A stretch of DNA of 64,000 bases, taken from NCBI GenBank assembly GCA_947453625.1, contig CANGHK010000028.1, forward strand, positions 1-64,000, in the 5' to 3' direction. Each line of letters opens with the position of its first letter. Positions within the stretch are counted from its first letter, which is position 1. A model generated the notes under the pieces. That model did not search any database. It saw only the letters and a list, made by a program, of their open reading frames with translations, and was not told the DNA's origin. Positions 50,463 through 59,938 of the stretch are shown in pieces. The stretch is from Burkholderiales bacterium (GTDB lineage: Bacteria > Pseudomonadota > Gammaproteobacteria > Burkholderiales > Burkholderiaceae_C). The position numbers and the translations under genes were made by a program.

Positions 50463-52439
50463 ATGAAAATATCGCGCCCAGATCCGACTTTCTCCTGGTG
50501 GCTGTTGCACGTTGCCGCAGGATTCACCATAAGTTTTATACCGGCCCAATTACGATCCGGAAAATCGATATGGGCTCTCCCGTCAACAGAAATCCATTTC
50601 ATCGCAGGCATCATTATCGCGTACTGGACCACGGCGATTCTGCTTACGCTCCTCCTGAAGTCTCACGGAAATACCCTTTTACGAAATTCTACCCTTGCCT
50701 TTTTCGCTGCCTTTGGCAGTTATGCGCTATATATCCTGATCACCGAATCGTTCTACTCACGCAGCCTTTTGGCGGTCTCACTAATTCTATCAATCATATT
50801 TCTGGCACTGGCGCTTTTCCTCGAATCAAGAATACGACGGCCGCTGGTGATCGCATTGGCGATCATGGCGGTTGCAATGCAGATTGGCGGATCGCGACCG
50901 ACCGAGCTCATGAACAAGATCTTGGATCTTGAGCCCAAACCACACATCACAAAGTCATTCATAGACTCTCATCTCTATTCCCTTGATGCCGTCGAATTCA
51001 GGCACTACTTTGACGTCTGCCCCACGAACGGTCGACCATGCGAGGCACCGCCTACGGGTGGAGGACTGTCCAGGCTGGGTACAGGCTATCTGCTGTCGAC
51101 TGGCGATGGCACGCTGCATTACTTCACCGTGGACGCTTCAATCGATGTCCTGAAAACTCGTCGCCTCAAGAGCCGCGTGCCCATTAACTCATCAGTCTAC
51201 GAATCGGGCGTTGGACCAAACACTCACAATACATTTCGCGTCACGGGAACCCTGTTGCGCGAATACGGCGATGAGTTCGAGTTGCTTGCCGCGCACCATT
51301 TCTGGAAGCCCGAAGAGAAATGCGGGGTACTTCGAGTATCCAGGACGGGCGGCTCACGCGCCCAGTTTCTGGCGGACGATCGTGCCTTCGAGTGGAAAAC
51401 CATCTATGAGACAACGCCTTGCCTTCCAGCCACTGACGGGCACCTGACGCGCGGGAGCGAGTCTGGCGGCAGAATGGCCATGCTAGGCAACGGAAAACTC
51501 CTGCTCACCGTCGGGGACCATCAATACGACGGGCTGTCGCGTCAGCCCATCGCCGCACAAGATCCTGGTAACTCGTACGGCAAGACCATCCTGATCGATA
51601 TGGCAAATGGTCAGTCGAGGGTTTACAGCCTTGGTCATAGAAACCCGCAGGGTCTGTTCGTCGATGACCAAGGAACGATCTGGTCCACCGAGCACGGCCC
51701 AAAGGGAGGCGACGAGATAAATATCATCAAGGATGGGGCAAATTACGGCTGGCCACTGGCGACGTTTGGCACGCAATATGGAACTCATGCATGGCCCCTC
51801 AACGTAAATCAAGGTCGGCACGAGGGTTTCCAGAAACCAATCTTCGCATGGACACCTTCGATCGCAGTCTCCGATCTCATCAGGCTGCAGGATGGAATAT
51901 TCCCGCTGTGGCGAGGCGACCTGTTGATTGCTTCGTTCACGAAGGCCCTGTATCGGGTTCGCCTGGATGAGGGTCGAGTTATAAACATGGAATCCATACC
52001 AATTACCGGTCGACTCAGGCACCTGCTGCAGGCAAGTGATGGGAAAATCGTCACTTATCTCGACTCTGGGACAGTAATATTCCTGAGTCCTGCGGCGGAA
52101 GGCTATGGAAGTTCAAGCCCTGGTCGTGACAAGACGATTTCGCAGAAGCTGCGAGGAGAATACCTATTCTCCAACTGCTCAGGTTGTCATGCCCTGCGGG
52201 ATGGAAGTTCGCACGGAATCGGGCCGGATCTTGGAAAGATCGTTGGGCGAGCGATCGGAGGCGCGTCAGGGTTTTCGTATTCGGATGCATTGAAGACGCA
52301 TGGCGGCGCTTGGGATCAGAAGTCACTCGACACATTCCTCGCAAACCCGAGAGCATTTTCGCCAGGGACCTCAATGGCCTTCGACGGCATGCCAGATCCG
52401 AGCGATCGTGCTGCGCTAATTGATTTTCTTTCGAGGTAG
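50463..52439 (+). CDS. Membrane-anchored PQQ-type sugar dehydrogenase fused to cytochrome c
   Basis: This 658-residue protein joins three parts. Residues 1-145 hold five hydrophobic helices (for example IHFIAGIIIAYWTTAILL). Residues about 190-540 form a soluble aldose-dehydrogenase beta-propeller like that of PQQ glucose/sorbosone dehydrogenases, with GHRNPQGLF, STEHGPKGGDEIN and NYGWPLATFGTQYG. The C-terminal 90 residues are a class I cytochrome c with CSGCH (Cys572, Cys575, His576) and a probable axial Met638. The enzyme would oxidise a sugar in the periplasm and pass electrons through its own haem. Its place in a polysaccharide locus is unusual. Confidence 0.85.
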   Translation: MKISRPDPTFSWWLLHVAAGFTISFIPAQLRSGKSIWALPSTEIHFIAGIIIAYWTTAILLTLLLKSHGNTLLRNSTLAFFAAFGSYALYILITESFYSRSLLAVSLILSIIFLALALFLESRIRRPLVIALAIMAVAMQIGGSRPTELMNKILDLEPKPHITKSFIDSHLYSLDAVEFRHYFDVCPTNGRPCEAPPTGGGLSRLGTGYLLSTGDGTLHYFTVDASIDVLKTRRLKSRVPINSSVYESGVGPNTHNTFRVTGTLLREYGDEFELLAAHHFWKPEEKCGVLRVSRTGGSRAQFLADDRAFEWKTIYETTPCLPATDGHLTRGSESGGRMAMLGNGKLLLTVGDHQYDGLSRQPIAAQDPGNSYGKTILIDMANGQSRVYSLGHRNPQGLFVDDQGTIWSTEHGPKGGDEINIIKDGANYGWPLATFGTQYGTHAWPLNVNQGRHEGFQKPIFAWTPSIAVSDLIRLQDGIFPLWRGDLLIASFTKALYRVRLDEGRVINMESIPITGRLRHLLQASDGKIVTYLDSGTVIFLSPAAEGYGSSSPGRDKTISQKLRGEYLFSNCSGCHALRDGSSHGIGPDLGKIVGRAIGGASGFSYSDALKTHGGAWDQKSLDTFLANPRAFSPGTSMAFDGMPDPSDRAALIDFLSR

Positions 52440-53290
52440 TCGACTCTTCAAACTAGCCTCCACAAACGCAAGGTTCTCGAGATGAAGTTCGATGATTAAA
52501 GCTCCCCGGAACAGGCCCAATGGCTAGCATTTTACTGAGACATCCCCGATCTTCGCGGATGATCCCAAGCTATTTCACTCGCCACCCTCTGGAAAGGACT
52601 TCTGCGAAGTTGGGGCAGAGCAGCATCAAGTTGGTCGCTCTCGCACCGCCTTCGTGAATTGGTATCGATATAAGATGCTGCCCAATGAGGAGGCCCCCAG
52701 CCTGAGATGAAGGGCTTGGCTTCAAACCGTGGCCCAAATGAAGTGCGGCGGCGACAAGCAACACCCGGGAAGACGGAGGAAACCCGCGTGACGAAATAGT
52801 TCCTTGATTCCGAGAACAATTTCACCGGGGGGGGCCAGTCCTTAGGGCGTCGGCTATGGGTACCGACTAGACTGTCAAGTCATAGAAGGGCCTGCCCTTG
52901 TCTTTGACATCCATTTTGTGACAACGTAACAAATGAATCCAGCCACGGCGCTGATAACATCCATGGCCTTTCGTGCACTGGCCGATGGCGCGGATGGGAT
53001 GCATCTTGGTCGATTGCGCAGCGATCCAGCCAGGTCGACCGGCGAAACGGGAGCTATACTTATAAATTTTGTACAAAAACATCTGGTCCGCACCCCATGC
53101 TCGCGCTGATAGTCGGATTCATGGTTTGTCGACTGCCGCGGCATCGGGCATTGACGTTGGTATTCTAATATTGGTCAGGTGTCACCTGCGCCAGGCGCCA
53201 GCCAATCTACTCAAAGCTGGATCCAGCGCACCGGCATCTTGCGCCTCCGTCATCGGAGAGCATTCGCTGGTCTGCACATTGAGGTCATCA
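52440..53290 (+). other. 851-bp gap without recognisable gene
   Basis: No open frame in either direction looks like a real protein. The longest minus-strand frames (around 52532-52825 and 52867-53144) lack family motifs. The composition is close to that of the AT-richer inset. No tRNA, terminator with T tract or clear repeat was seen. The stretch may be a decayed gene or an intergenic remnant of a rearrangement. Confidence 0.5.
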
Positions 53291-54331
53291 ATGCGACGCT
53301 TGATTCAACCACCAGTCATAAGCAATAAATACTTCTCAGCCGCGAGAATGAAGCACTTCGACGCCGCGCTCGAATTTTCAGACCGTCCCCCGCCGATTTC
53401 GGAAATTTTACGCCTGCCAGTGACGCTGGTGGCGACCGCGTCGCAAGTTTATCCGAATGGAGGTCGTAATAATACCAAGGACAGATTGCGATATATTCTG
53501 AGCGGCCTCGCCACCGCCCGTCTGACCGCCGCGTGGTTCAAGACTCTTGGGGAGCCAATGTTGGCATCCTTCACGCACCTCAATCCAAGGATATTAAGCA
53601 AGCTGCAGCGCCCCTATTTGCAAGCCGGTCTGCAGCCAACAGCCCGATTGAAAGTCCTGCAGGCACATTACCGCTTTGCTCTTGCTTCCTTTGCAGCGCC
53701 CGCATTTTCTGATCTTCTGCAACGCCCGGGCATCCTCCTTGCTGATATGCCGCTCGATGGCCTGGGGTGCTTCAGCCTGCGTCTACTCTACGCAAACAAG
53801 TACGAAAAAGATGGTGAACTCACAATCGGTCTGCATGACGGCGAACGAAAAGAGTTTGTCTTGACACTCTCATTTTGCATCTGCTCGTTCACCCCAAATC
53901 CAGTCGAAGCCTTCATTGGCGGCCTGCAAGGCAATCAGGTATCCGATCAAAGAGCCCGCATAGTCGCCGTCACGCGCGCCATGCATGGCATCCGACCCAA
54001 AGCCTTTCTGCTATTCGCCCTTCAGGCACTTGCTGAATTCTGGAATATTGATACCATCCGCGCTGTTGGTAATGAGAACGCCGTTTTTCGACACCCGTGG
54101 CTTAATGATCAAGGCGTCCATGCCAACTACGATCAGTTCTGGCTCGAATGTGGCGGGCAGCAGGATGCGGACGGCAACTTTACGCTCCCCGCGAGATTTG
54201 TTCCCCGCGACTTGAGCACGCTGCAACCCGCCAAACGAACGCTTCATCGGCGTCGATATGAAATGCTGGTTGCGCTCGGCGCCAGCATTCGACAAGGCGC
54301 GGCCCGGATCTCCGCAAAGCCTGCAAATTGA
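53291..54331 (+). CDS. VirK/YbjX family protein (DUF535)
   Basis: This is a 346-residue protein of the DUF535 family, which includes VirK of Shigella and YbjX. Recognisable features are LQRPYLQAGLQPTARLKVLQ, the DGELTIGLHDGERKEFVLT strand region, AFIGGLQGNQ and MHGIRPKAFLLFALQALAEF. The family is linked to resistance to host peptides and to surface biogenesis, but its mechanism is not known. The start at 53291 is chosen as the first ATG before conserved sequence; the open frame extends further upstream without similarity. It closes the AT-richer inset. Confidence 0.75.
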   Translation: MRRLIQPPVISNKYFSAARMKHFDAALEFSDRPPPISEILRLPVTLVATASQVYPNGGRNNTKDRLRYILSGLATARLTAAWFKTLGEPMLASFTHLNPRILSKLQRPYLQAGLQPTARLKVLQAHYRFALASFAAPAFSDLLQRPGILLADMPLDGLGCFSLRLLYANKYEKDGELTIGLHDGERKEFVLTLSFCICSFTPNPVEAFIGGLQGNQVSDQRARIVAVTRAMHGIRPKAFLLFALQALAEFWNIDTIRAVGNENAVFRHPWLNDQGVHANYDQFWLECGGQQDADGNFTLPARFVPRDLSTLQPAKRTLHRRRYEMLVALGASIRQGAARISAKPAN

Positions 54332-54512
54332 AATTCCTGGTCCATAGGTGCGGGCAAGGGGCCGTGAACGCTGTCAACACACCGAACGCGCGATCTCAGG
54401 CAGTGGGCGATGAGCTCTGGCAGCCACATCGACCGATGCATCCCGTTGCGGTTGACCGGCTAGCCCAAGACACTTCCGCCGTCGCGCGGCATCCAATAGG
54501 AGAGCACACGCC

Positions 54513-55544
54513 ATGATCATCCGCGCACGCGCACCCCTACGACTGGGACTCGGTGGCGGCGGCACTGACGTCTCGCCGTATTGCGACCTGTTCGGCGGCT
54601 TGGTGCTCAACGCGACTATCGACAAGTACGCCTATACGGTCGTCGAACCCTGGGATGCACACCGAGGCCTGCAACTCACCGCTTCCGATAAGCAGGAGAC
54701 TTGGACCGGCCATGCCGTATCGAAACTACCGTTGGACGGCAAACTGGACCTGCACAAGGGCGTCTACAACCGCATCGTGCAGGAATTCAACGGCGGCAAT
54801 TCCCTGCCGATGCGCCTGACAACCCACACCGACGCGCCCCCCGGTTCGGGCCTGGGCTCGTCGTCGACACTGGTCGTGTCGATGATCAAGGCCTTCGTCG
54901 AATGGTTGAACCTGCCGTTGGGCGAGTACGACATCGCGCGCTTGGCGTTCGAGATCGAGCGGCACGACGTGGGCCTGGCCGGCGGCCGGCAGGATCAATA
55001 CGCAGCCACCTTTGGCGGTTTCAACTTCATGGAGTTCCATCCCCATGAGCATGTGGTGGTCAACCCCCTGCGAATCAAGAACTGGATCATCTCCGAACTC
55101 GAGGCATCGCTGTTGCTGTACTTCGGTGGTGTGTCGCGCGATTCGGCCCGCATCATCGACGAGCAGACCAGCAACGTGAACGCCAAGGACAGCACCGCCA
55201 TCGGGGCCATGCACGCATTGAAGCACGAGGCCCTGTCCATGAAGGAATGCTTGTTGAAGGGCGACTTCAACGGACTGGTGGACTCAATGGAAGCCGGCTG
55301 GCAGGCCAAGAAGTGCATGGCCAGCAGCATCTCCAACCCCCGGATAGAGGCCAGTTACGAACTCGCCAAACGGGCAGGTATGCGAGCCGGCAAGATTTCC
55401 GGCGCCGGTGGCGGTGGCTTCATGATGCTGCTTGTAGACCCGGTACGGCGCATGGAAGTCATTCGCGCCCTGTCCACCGCACCAGGGCAGGTCTACAACT
55501 GTCACTTCACTGAAATCGGGACCCAAGGATGGAAAATCTACTGA
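54513..55544 (+). CDS. hddA: D-glycero-alpha-D-manno-heptose 7-phosphate kinase
   Basis: This GHMP-family kinase phosphorylates heptose-7-phosphate at C1 to the alpha-1,7-bisphosphate in the GDP-heptose branch. The 343 residues include RAPLRLGLGGGGTDVSPY at the N-terminus, the ATP loop PPGSGLGSSSTLV near residues 109-121 and the C-terminal GKISGAGGGGFMMLL. An AGGAG site lies 9 bases before the ATG. It overlaps gmhA by 16 bp and begins a four-gene operon. A small frame just upstream (54328-54516) is not convincing as a gene. Confidence 0.92.
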   Translation: MIIRARAPLRLGLGGGGTDVSPYCDLFGGLVLNATIDKYAYTVVEPWDAHRGLQLTASDKQETWTGHAVSKLPLDGKLDLHKGVYNRIVQEFNGGNSLPMRLTTHTDAPPGSGLGSSSTLVVSMIKAFVEWLNLPLGEYDIARLAFEIERHDVGLAGGRQDQYAATFGGFNFMEFHPHEHVVVNPLRIKNWIISELEASLLLYFGGVSRDSARIIDEQTSNVNAKDSTAIGAMHALKHEALSMKECLLKGDFNGLVDSMEAGWQAKKCMASSISNPRIEASYELAKRAGMRAGKISGAGGGGFMMLLVDPVRRMEVIRALSTAPGQVYNCHFTEIGTQGWKIY

Positions 55545-56143
55545 ACGGCGGCGTCGCGGGCCAGTTCCGCGAGACAGCGCAAACCCTGCGCGGGATGAGC
55601 GAGGACCTAGATCTGCATGCGACGTTGGCACAGGTGGCTAACGCTTGCGTCGATGCCCTGCTGCGCGGCAACAAGATTCTTTTCGCCGGCAACGGCGGTA
55701 GTGCCGCCGACGCCCAGCACCTGGCCGGCGAACTGGTCAGCCGTTTCAATTACGACCGGCCCGGACTGGCGGCCTTCGCGCTGACCACCGACACCTCGGT
55801 GCTCACCGCCATCGGCAATGACTATGGCTACGAGCAGTTGTTCGCCCGTCAGGTCGAGGCCGTCGGCAACGCCGGCGATGTGTTCTTCGGCCTCTCCACC
55901 TCCGGGCGTTCACCCAATATCCTGAAAGCCCTGCAGGTGGCCCGCGCCAAGGGCCTGGTGACGGTGGGGCTTACCGGCCTCAGTGGTGGTCGCCTGCCGG
56001 ATGCTTGCGAACACTGCCTGCGCACACCATCGGACGACACGCCACGCATCCAGGAAGGTCACATCGTCATCGGCCACACGATCTGCTGGCTCATCGAGCG
56101 CAAGATTTTCCCGCAGATGGACCAGCACGGACTGGGGATCTGA
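55529..56143 (+). CDS. gmhA: Phosphoheptose isomerase (sedoheptulose 7-phosphate isomerase)
   Basis: GmhA converts sedoheptulose 7-phosphate to D-glycero-D-manno-heptose 7-phosphate, the first step of the pathway. It is a 204-residue SIS-domain protein with GNGGSAADAQHLAGELVSRF at residues 55-74, ALTTDTSVLTAIGNDYG, STSGRSPNILKAL and the C-terminal HTICWLIE. The zinc-binding His and Glu residues of the family are present. It is translated from ATG 55529, overlapping hddA. Confidence 0.95.
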   Translation: MENLLNGGVAGQFRETAQTLRGMSEDLDLHATLAQVANACVDALLRGNKILFAGNGGSAADAQHLAGELVSRFNYDRPGLAAFALTTDTSVLTAIGNDYGYEQLFARQVEAVGNAGDVFFGLSTSGRSPNILKALQVARAKGLVTVGLTGLSGGRLPDACEHCLRTPSDDTPRIQEGHIVIGHTICWLIERKIFPQMDQHGLGI

Positions 56144-56845
56144 ATGCAGGCCGTCGTGCTGGCCGGCGGCCTGGGAACACGGTTGCGCGGCGTGGTGCCC
56201 GACCTGCCCAAGCCGATGGCCCCCGTGGCTGGCCGACCGTTCCTGGCCTGGATACTGGACCCCCTGGTGGCGGCAGGTTTCAACCGCACGGTGCTGGCCG
56301 TGGGTTATCGGCACGGCGCAATCCGCGATCACTTCGGCGACCACTACCGCGGTCTGACGCTGCTCTACTCGATCGAGGACAGTCCCCTCGGCACCGGTGG
56401 TGCCTTGCGACTGGCCAGTCATGAGACCGTTGAAGATCCGGTCTTCGTGCTGAATGGCGACACCTTTCTCGAGGTCGACTATCCGGCCCTGCTGGCCGCC
56501 CATGTCAGGCTGGGCGCCTCGATGAGCATGGCCGTGTGCCAGGTGCCAGACCTCAGCCGCTACGGCGCGCTGAAACTGGTCGGCGGGCGCGTCGAGGCGT
56601 TCTTGGAGAAAGGGCCGGGCGGTCCCGGGATGATCAACGCAGGCACCTACCTGCTGTCGCGCAGCCTGCTGGACACGATGCCGACCGGTGCCGCATTCTC
56701 CTTCGAACAGGACCTGCTGCAGCCTGGCGTCGCCAGGATCCGCCCGGCCGCCTGGGTAACGGATGGCCTGTTCATCGATATCGGCGTGCCAAAGGACTAC
56801 GCGCGGGCGCAACAACTCTTTTCGATCGGCAGGACGCAGGCGTGA
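56144..56845 (+). CDS. hddC: D-glycero-alpha-D-manno-heptose 1-phosphate guanylyltransferase
   Basis: This nucleotidyltransferase uses GTP and heptose 1-phosphate to make GDP-D-glycero-alpha-D-manno-heptose, the donor for a heptosyltransferase. The 233 residues open with [15 protein letters not shown], then [18 protein letters not shown], with the signature lysine, and [12 protein letters not shown], with the metal-binding Asp. Its start ATG immediately follows the gmhA stop, and its TGA overlaps the gmhB ATG. The order with hddA and gmhB is the hallmark of the GDP-heptose route used for S-layer and capsule sugars. Confidence 0.92.
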   Translation: MQAVVLAGGLGTRLRGVVPDLPKPMAPVAGRPFLAWILDPLVAAGFNRTVLAVGYRHGAIRDHFGDHYRGLTLLYSIEDSPLGTGGALRLASHETVEDPVFVLNGDTFLEVDYPALLAAHVRLGASMSMAVCQVPDLSRYGALKLVGGRVEAFLEKGPGGPGMINAGTYLLSRSLLDTMPTGAAFSFEQDLLQPGVARIRPAAWVTDGLFIDIGVPKDYARAQQLFSIGRTQA

Positions 56846-57429
56846 TGCCGCCACTCGACCGGGCCCTGTTTCTCGACCGGGACGGCGTGATCAATGTCGA
56901 AAAGAATTACGTCCACCGGATCGAGGACTTCGAGTTCGTAGCGGGCATCTTCGAGTTGTGTGCGTGCGCCTGCGCACGAGGCTACCGGCTAGTCGTGGTC
57001 ACCAACCAGGCGGGCATCGGCCGCGGTATCTACACGGAGTCAGATTTTCAGCGCCTGACGCAGTGGATGATGGTGGCTTTCAAGCAACGCGGCATAGACA
57101 TCGCTCGTGTTTACCACTGTCCTTTCCACCCCACTGCAGGCATTGGCGAGTACCGGCGCGAGTCATTCGACCGCAAGCCCAATCCGGGCATGCTGTTGAG
57201 GGCAAGTGACGAGTTGGGCCTGGACCTGTCGCGCAGCGTGTTCATCGGCGACAAGGCTTCGGACATGGCAGCAGGCCTGGCCGCTGGCGTCGGGCGCCTG
57301 ATCCAGCTCGCCGCTACGGGTACTGCACCGACCCCGGCGCATGTGCTGCGCGTCGACAGCGTGATGGCCGCCGCCGAACTGCTGTGCACGGCGCCTGCCG
57401 CGCTGCTTCCGCTCAACCCTCATGAATGA
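56845..57429 (+). CDS. gmhB: D-glycero-alpha-D-manno-heptose-1,7-bisphosphate 7-phosphatase
   Basis: GmhB is a HAD-family phosphatase that removes the 7-phosphate. The 194 residues have LFLDRDGVI with Asp11 and Asp13 as the catalytic pair, [11 protein letters not shown] and KPNPGM, then [15 protein letters not shown]. The usual zinc loop keeps CPFHP but the later Cys-X-Cys is replaced by SFD in ESFDRKP, so metal binding is probably lost. The ATG at 56845 was chosen over a GTG three bases upstream. Its 3' end overlaps the convergent glycosyltransferase gene by 17 bp. Confidence 0.92.
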   Translation: MPPLDRALFLDRDGVINVEKNYVHRIEDFEFVAGIFELCACACARGYRLVVVTNQAGIGRGIYTESDFQRLTQWMMVAFKQRGIDIARVYHCPFHPTAGIGEYRRESFDRKPNPGMLLRASDELGLDLSRSVFIGDKASDMAAGLAAGVGRLIQLAATGTAPTPAHVLRVDSVMAAAELLCTAPAALLPLNPHE

Positions 57430-58576
57430 CCCGTCGGATCAGCGCTGCCCGCTGGTCGGACGTGAACCGGCTGGCGGTGCGATCCCGGCCGGCCTGGCCC
57501 ATGCGGCGCGCCGCTTCGGGATCCAGAAGCAGCCGGACCAGCCCCTGCTCCACCGCCTCGACGCGTTCTCCGTCCACGCGCAGGCCGTTGAGGCCGTCCT
57601 CGACCGCAGAGCCCGTGCCACCGGCAAGACCGGCGATCACGGGCTTGGCACAGGCGTTGGCCTCCATGAAGACGAGACCGAATCCCTCGGTGTCGCCATT
57701 GATGTCGCGGTTGGGCATTGTGAACAGATCACAGGCGTTGTACCAACGAGGCAGATCCTCGGGCTCGACATGCCCGAGCAGATGCAGCCGTTCGGTCACG
57801 CCCAGGTCGCGAGCCAGCCCCTGAAGGTAGTCCCCATCGTCACCGATACCGACGATGGCGTAGTGCAAGTCGATGCCGCGGCCAAGCAGCGCCGGCAGCG
57901 CGCGGATGACCTGGTCGAACCCCTTGCGGCGTTGAAGTCGACCCACGGACAGGATGAGCCTCTGTGCGCCCGTCACGCCGATGCTGGCAAGCAGGTCGTC
58001 AAACGGCAGGCCGGGCCGATAGCGTTCAACGTCCACCGTCGGGTAGGTCATCACGATCTGATCCTGCCGTACGCCGATCAGCGAAATCAGGGTATCGCGG
58101 GTGAAGTCGCTGTTCGTGAGGATGTGATCCGCTCGCCGCAGCGCAAAACACATGGCCTGGAACTTCCGGCCCCGGCCCCAGCCGGTGAGCTCCTCGCCAT
58201 GGGCATAGATCATCACCTTGCAGCCACGCAGTCGACCGACGGCCCAGGCGACAAGACCTTCCGGCAGGGCACGGCCAGCAAGAATGGCAGAAAAGCGGTG
58301 GGTGAACGCCAGACGCAGCGACTGCCCCAGCAGGCGCAAATACATCAGCAAGGATTCCGGCCGCAACCAAGGAATGCGCTGCAAGACCAGACGGTGAACG
58401 GTGTTGGGATGGCTGAGATCGAACCTGGCATCGCCAGGCACGGCGGCCGTCACGAGATGCACCGACTTGCCGCCCAAACGACGAAAGTCGTCGTCGAACG
58501 ACACGGCGGTTCCACCCTTGGTCGGCAGGAACAGTTCGGTGATCATGAGCAGGTGCAAGGCTTCTTGTTCGTTCAC
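57413..58576 (-). CDS. Glycosyltransferase family 4
   Basis: This 387-residue GT-B enzyme is the last gene of the leftward operon. The N-terminus [20 protein letters not shown] is the acceptor domain, and the donor domain has [18 protein letters not shown] and [20 protein letters not shown] with the conserved glutamates. It is read from GTG 58576; an ATG lies further in at MITELF. Such proteins are typical of exosortase-associated EPS loci. Its stop lies inside the gmhB coding end. Confidence 0.88.
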   Translation of the reverse strand: MNEQEALHLLMITELFLPTKGGTAVSFDDDFRRLGGKSVHLVTAAVPGDARFDLSHPNTVHRLVLQRIPWLRPESLLMYLRLLGQSLRLAFTHRFSAILAGRALPEGLVAWAVGRLRGCKVMIYAHGEELTGWGRGRKFQAMCFALRRADHILTNSDFTRDTLISLIGVRQDQIVMTYPTVDVERYRPGLPFDDLLASIGVTGAQRLILSVGRLQRRKGFDQVIRALPALLGRGIDLHYAIVGIGDDGDYLQGLARDLGVTERLHLLGHVEPEDLPRWYNACDLFTMPNRDINGDTEGFGLVFMEANACAKPVIAGLAGGTGSAVEDGLNGLRVDGERVEAVEQGLVRLLLDPEAARRMGQAGRDRTASRFTSDQRAALIRRVIHEG

Positions 58577-58653
58577 TGATTCAGTCCGGGCAGGTGTCGA
58601 GGGGTTCGCAATACTATCGGCCACGCGGCTCAGCCGCCGTGAAGCGTTGCCGC

Positions 58654-59895
58654 TCAAGGCGTCGAAGGGCCAGGCATCGTGGAAGGTGACCGGCCCAACA
58701 TCCCCACCACGAAGGCGGCGATTGCGGCCAAGCCCGTCAGCACCATCAAGTTCCAGGGCCGACCCGCATGACGCAAGCGAACCCAGGCGGAGGGCAGACG
58801 CTCGGCGAACTTGTCGACCAGCCACCGCGCATCGCGATCACGCAGGATTCGAGCCAACTCATGACTGGTCTGAAAGCTCAGATCAGGGTGACGTGCCAAC
58901 GCGCCACGGCAGAGTTTGTCCAGTTCGACCAAGCTGTGCTGGCGCGTTGGATGCGTTCCTATGAAGTTATCTCGGTGGTTTTCGAGTATGCACGGTCGTC
59001 CTCGGGCTGCGGCCCGATCCAGCGCTTGCAGCGCATACGCGGCGTCGCGGCCGCGCGCAGGCTCGAAATAGTCGGTGCGCACCAGATAGGTGATCTTGCC
59101 GGCTCTGTCACCATTGACGATGGGACCCTCCCTGCGATCAGGCAGGCCCCGCACATTGCGCCCGGTATAGCGCCATCCGGGCGTGACGATGCATTCGATC
59201 CCCTGGTCGGCCCACGCCCGCTCGACTTCGCGTGTCCAAACAAACGTCGGTGGCACGACCGCCCAGGGTTGCGCGCCGACGACTCGCTTGTAGGCGTGAA
59301 CCTCTTCTGCCACGGCCGCGCGGAGAGCTGCTTCGGCATGCGACTTCGACGGCAGGCCGGCCGTGTCGACCCACCGGCTTTGCAGGTGCGACGGCAACTC
59401 CTCCGTGGTGCCGGGCTGAGGCTGGCGCAGCCATGCCTGCACCTGGGCATCGTCACTGGCCATCAGGGTTGGGGGCCAGTAGTGCTCAAGCCCGTGCAAC
59501 TGCAATGCGAAAGCACCGCTGGCCTGCCCGTCCCGCAGGGACGACAGGATAGGTAAAAACACAGGCGCATCCAGGTAGACACGGCGGTAGAGCGCAGCGG
59601 CCTGCATCGCCGTCCCGTCGGGCACCGCCAGAATGAGCGCCATGTTGAAGGTCGGCGAACGACCCGAGACATCCCGATGACGCAAGAGAATTTCCGCTAT
59701 TTCCCGCAAAGCACCAGCCTGGGACAACGGACCCGCACCCCAGTCGTCGCTCTCAATGACCAAGATTGGACGCCGGAAGACAGGCTCGCGCCATAGGAGC
59801 CACAGCTCGCGGCGATAAACGACCAGCAGCAGGGCATTGATTGCCACCCAGAACAGCAACAGGAGTGCGCCGAATTGGGCCCAAGCATTCAGCAC
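58654..59895 (-). CDS. Membrane-anchored polysaccharide-deacetylase-like protein
   Basis: This 413-residue protein has a membrane helix at each end (FGALLLLFWVAINALLLVV near residues 8-26 and LMVLTGLAAIAAFVVGML near the C-terminus). The central domain has ILVIESDDWG, with Asp50 and Asp51, and LQLHGLEHYWPP, with an HxxxH pair near residues 133-140. These resemble the metal motifs of NodB-type deacetylases, although TFDDG itself is absent. CILENHRDNFIG is another conserved acidic and histidine block. The active side is probably periplasmic. The substrate is unknown. Confidence 0.65.
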   Translation of the reverse strand: MLNAWAQFGALLLLFWVAINALLLVVYRRELWLLWREPVFRRPILVIESDDWGAGPLSQAGALREIAEILLRHRDVSGRSPTFNMALILAVPDGTAMQAAALYRRVYLDAPVFLPILSSLRDGQASGAFALQLHGLEHYWPPTLMASDDAQVQAWLRQPQPGTTEELPSHLQSRWVDTAGLPSKSHAEAALRAAVAEEVHAYKRVVGAQPWAVVPPTFVWTREVERAWADQGIECIVTPGWRYTGRNVRGLPDRREGPIVNGDRAGKITYLVRTDYFEPARGRDAAYALQALDRAAARGRPCILENHRDNFIGTHPTRQHSLVELDKLCRGALARHPDLSFQTSHELARILRDRDARWLVDKFAERLPSAWVRLRHAGRPWNLMVLTGLAAIAAFVVGMLGRSPSTMPGPSTP

Positions 59896-59938
59896 GGCGG
59901 CGCGCTCAGGTTGGCTTCAACACCAAGGATGGTGCCTG

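Noticed and set aside
52440-53290. Possible decayed gene in the 851-bp gap
   Set aside because: I could not join fragments into any recognisable protein in six frames, so it is left as a gap without a gene.
54328-54516. Small plus-strand frame just before hddA
   Set aside because: It lacks family similarity and a good ribosome-binding site, and its end overlaps the hddA start by chance.
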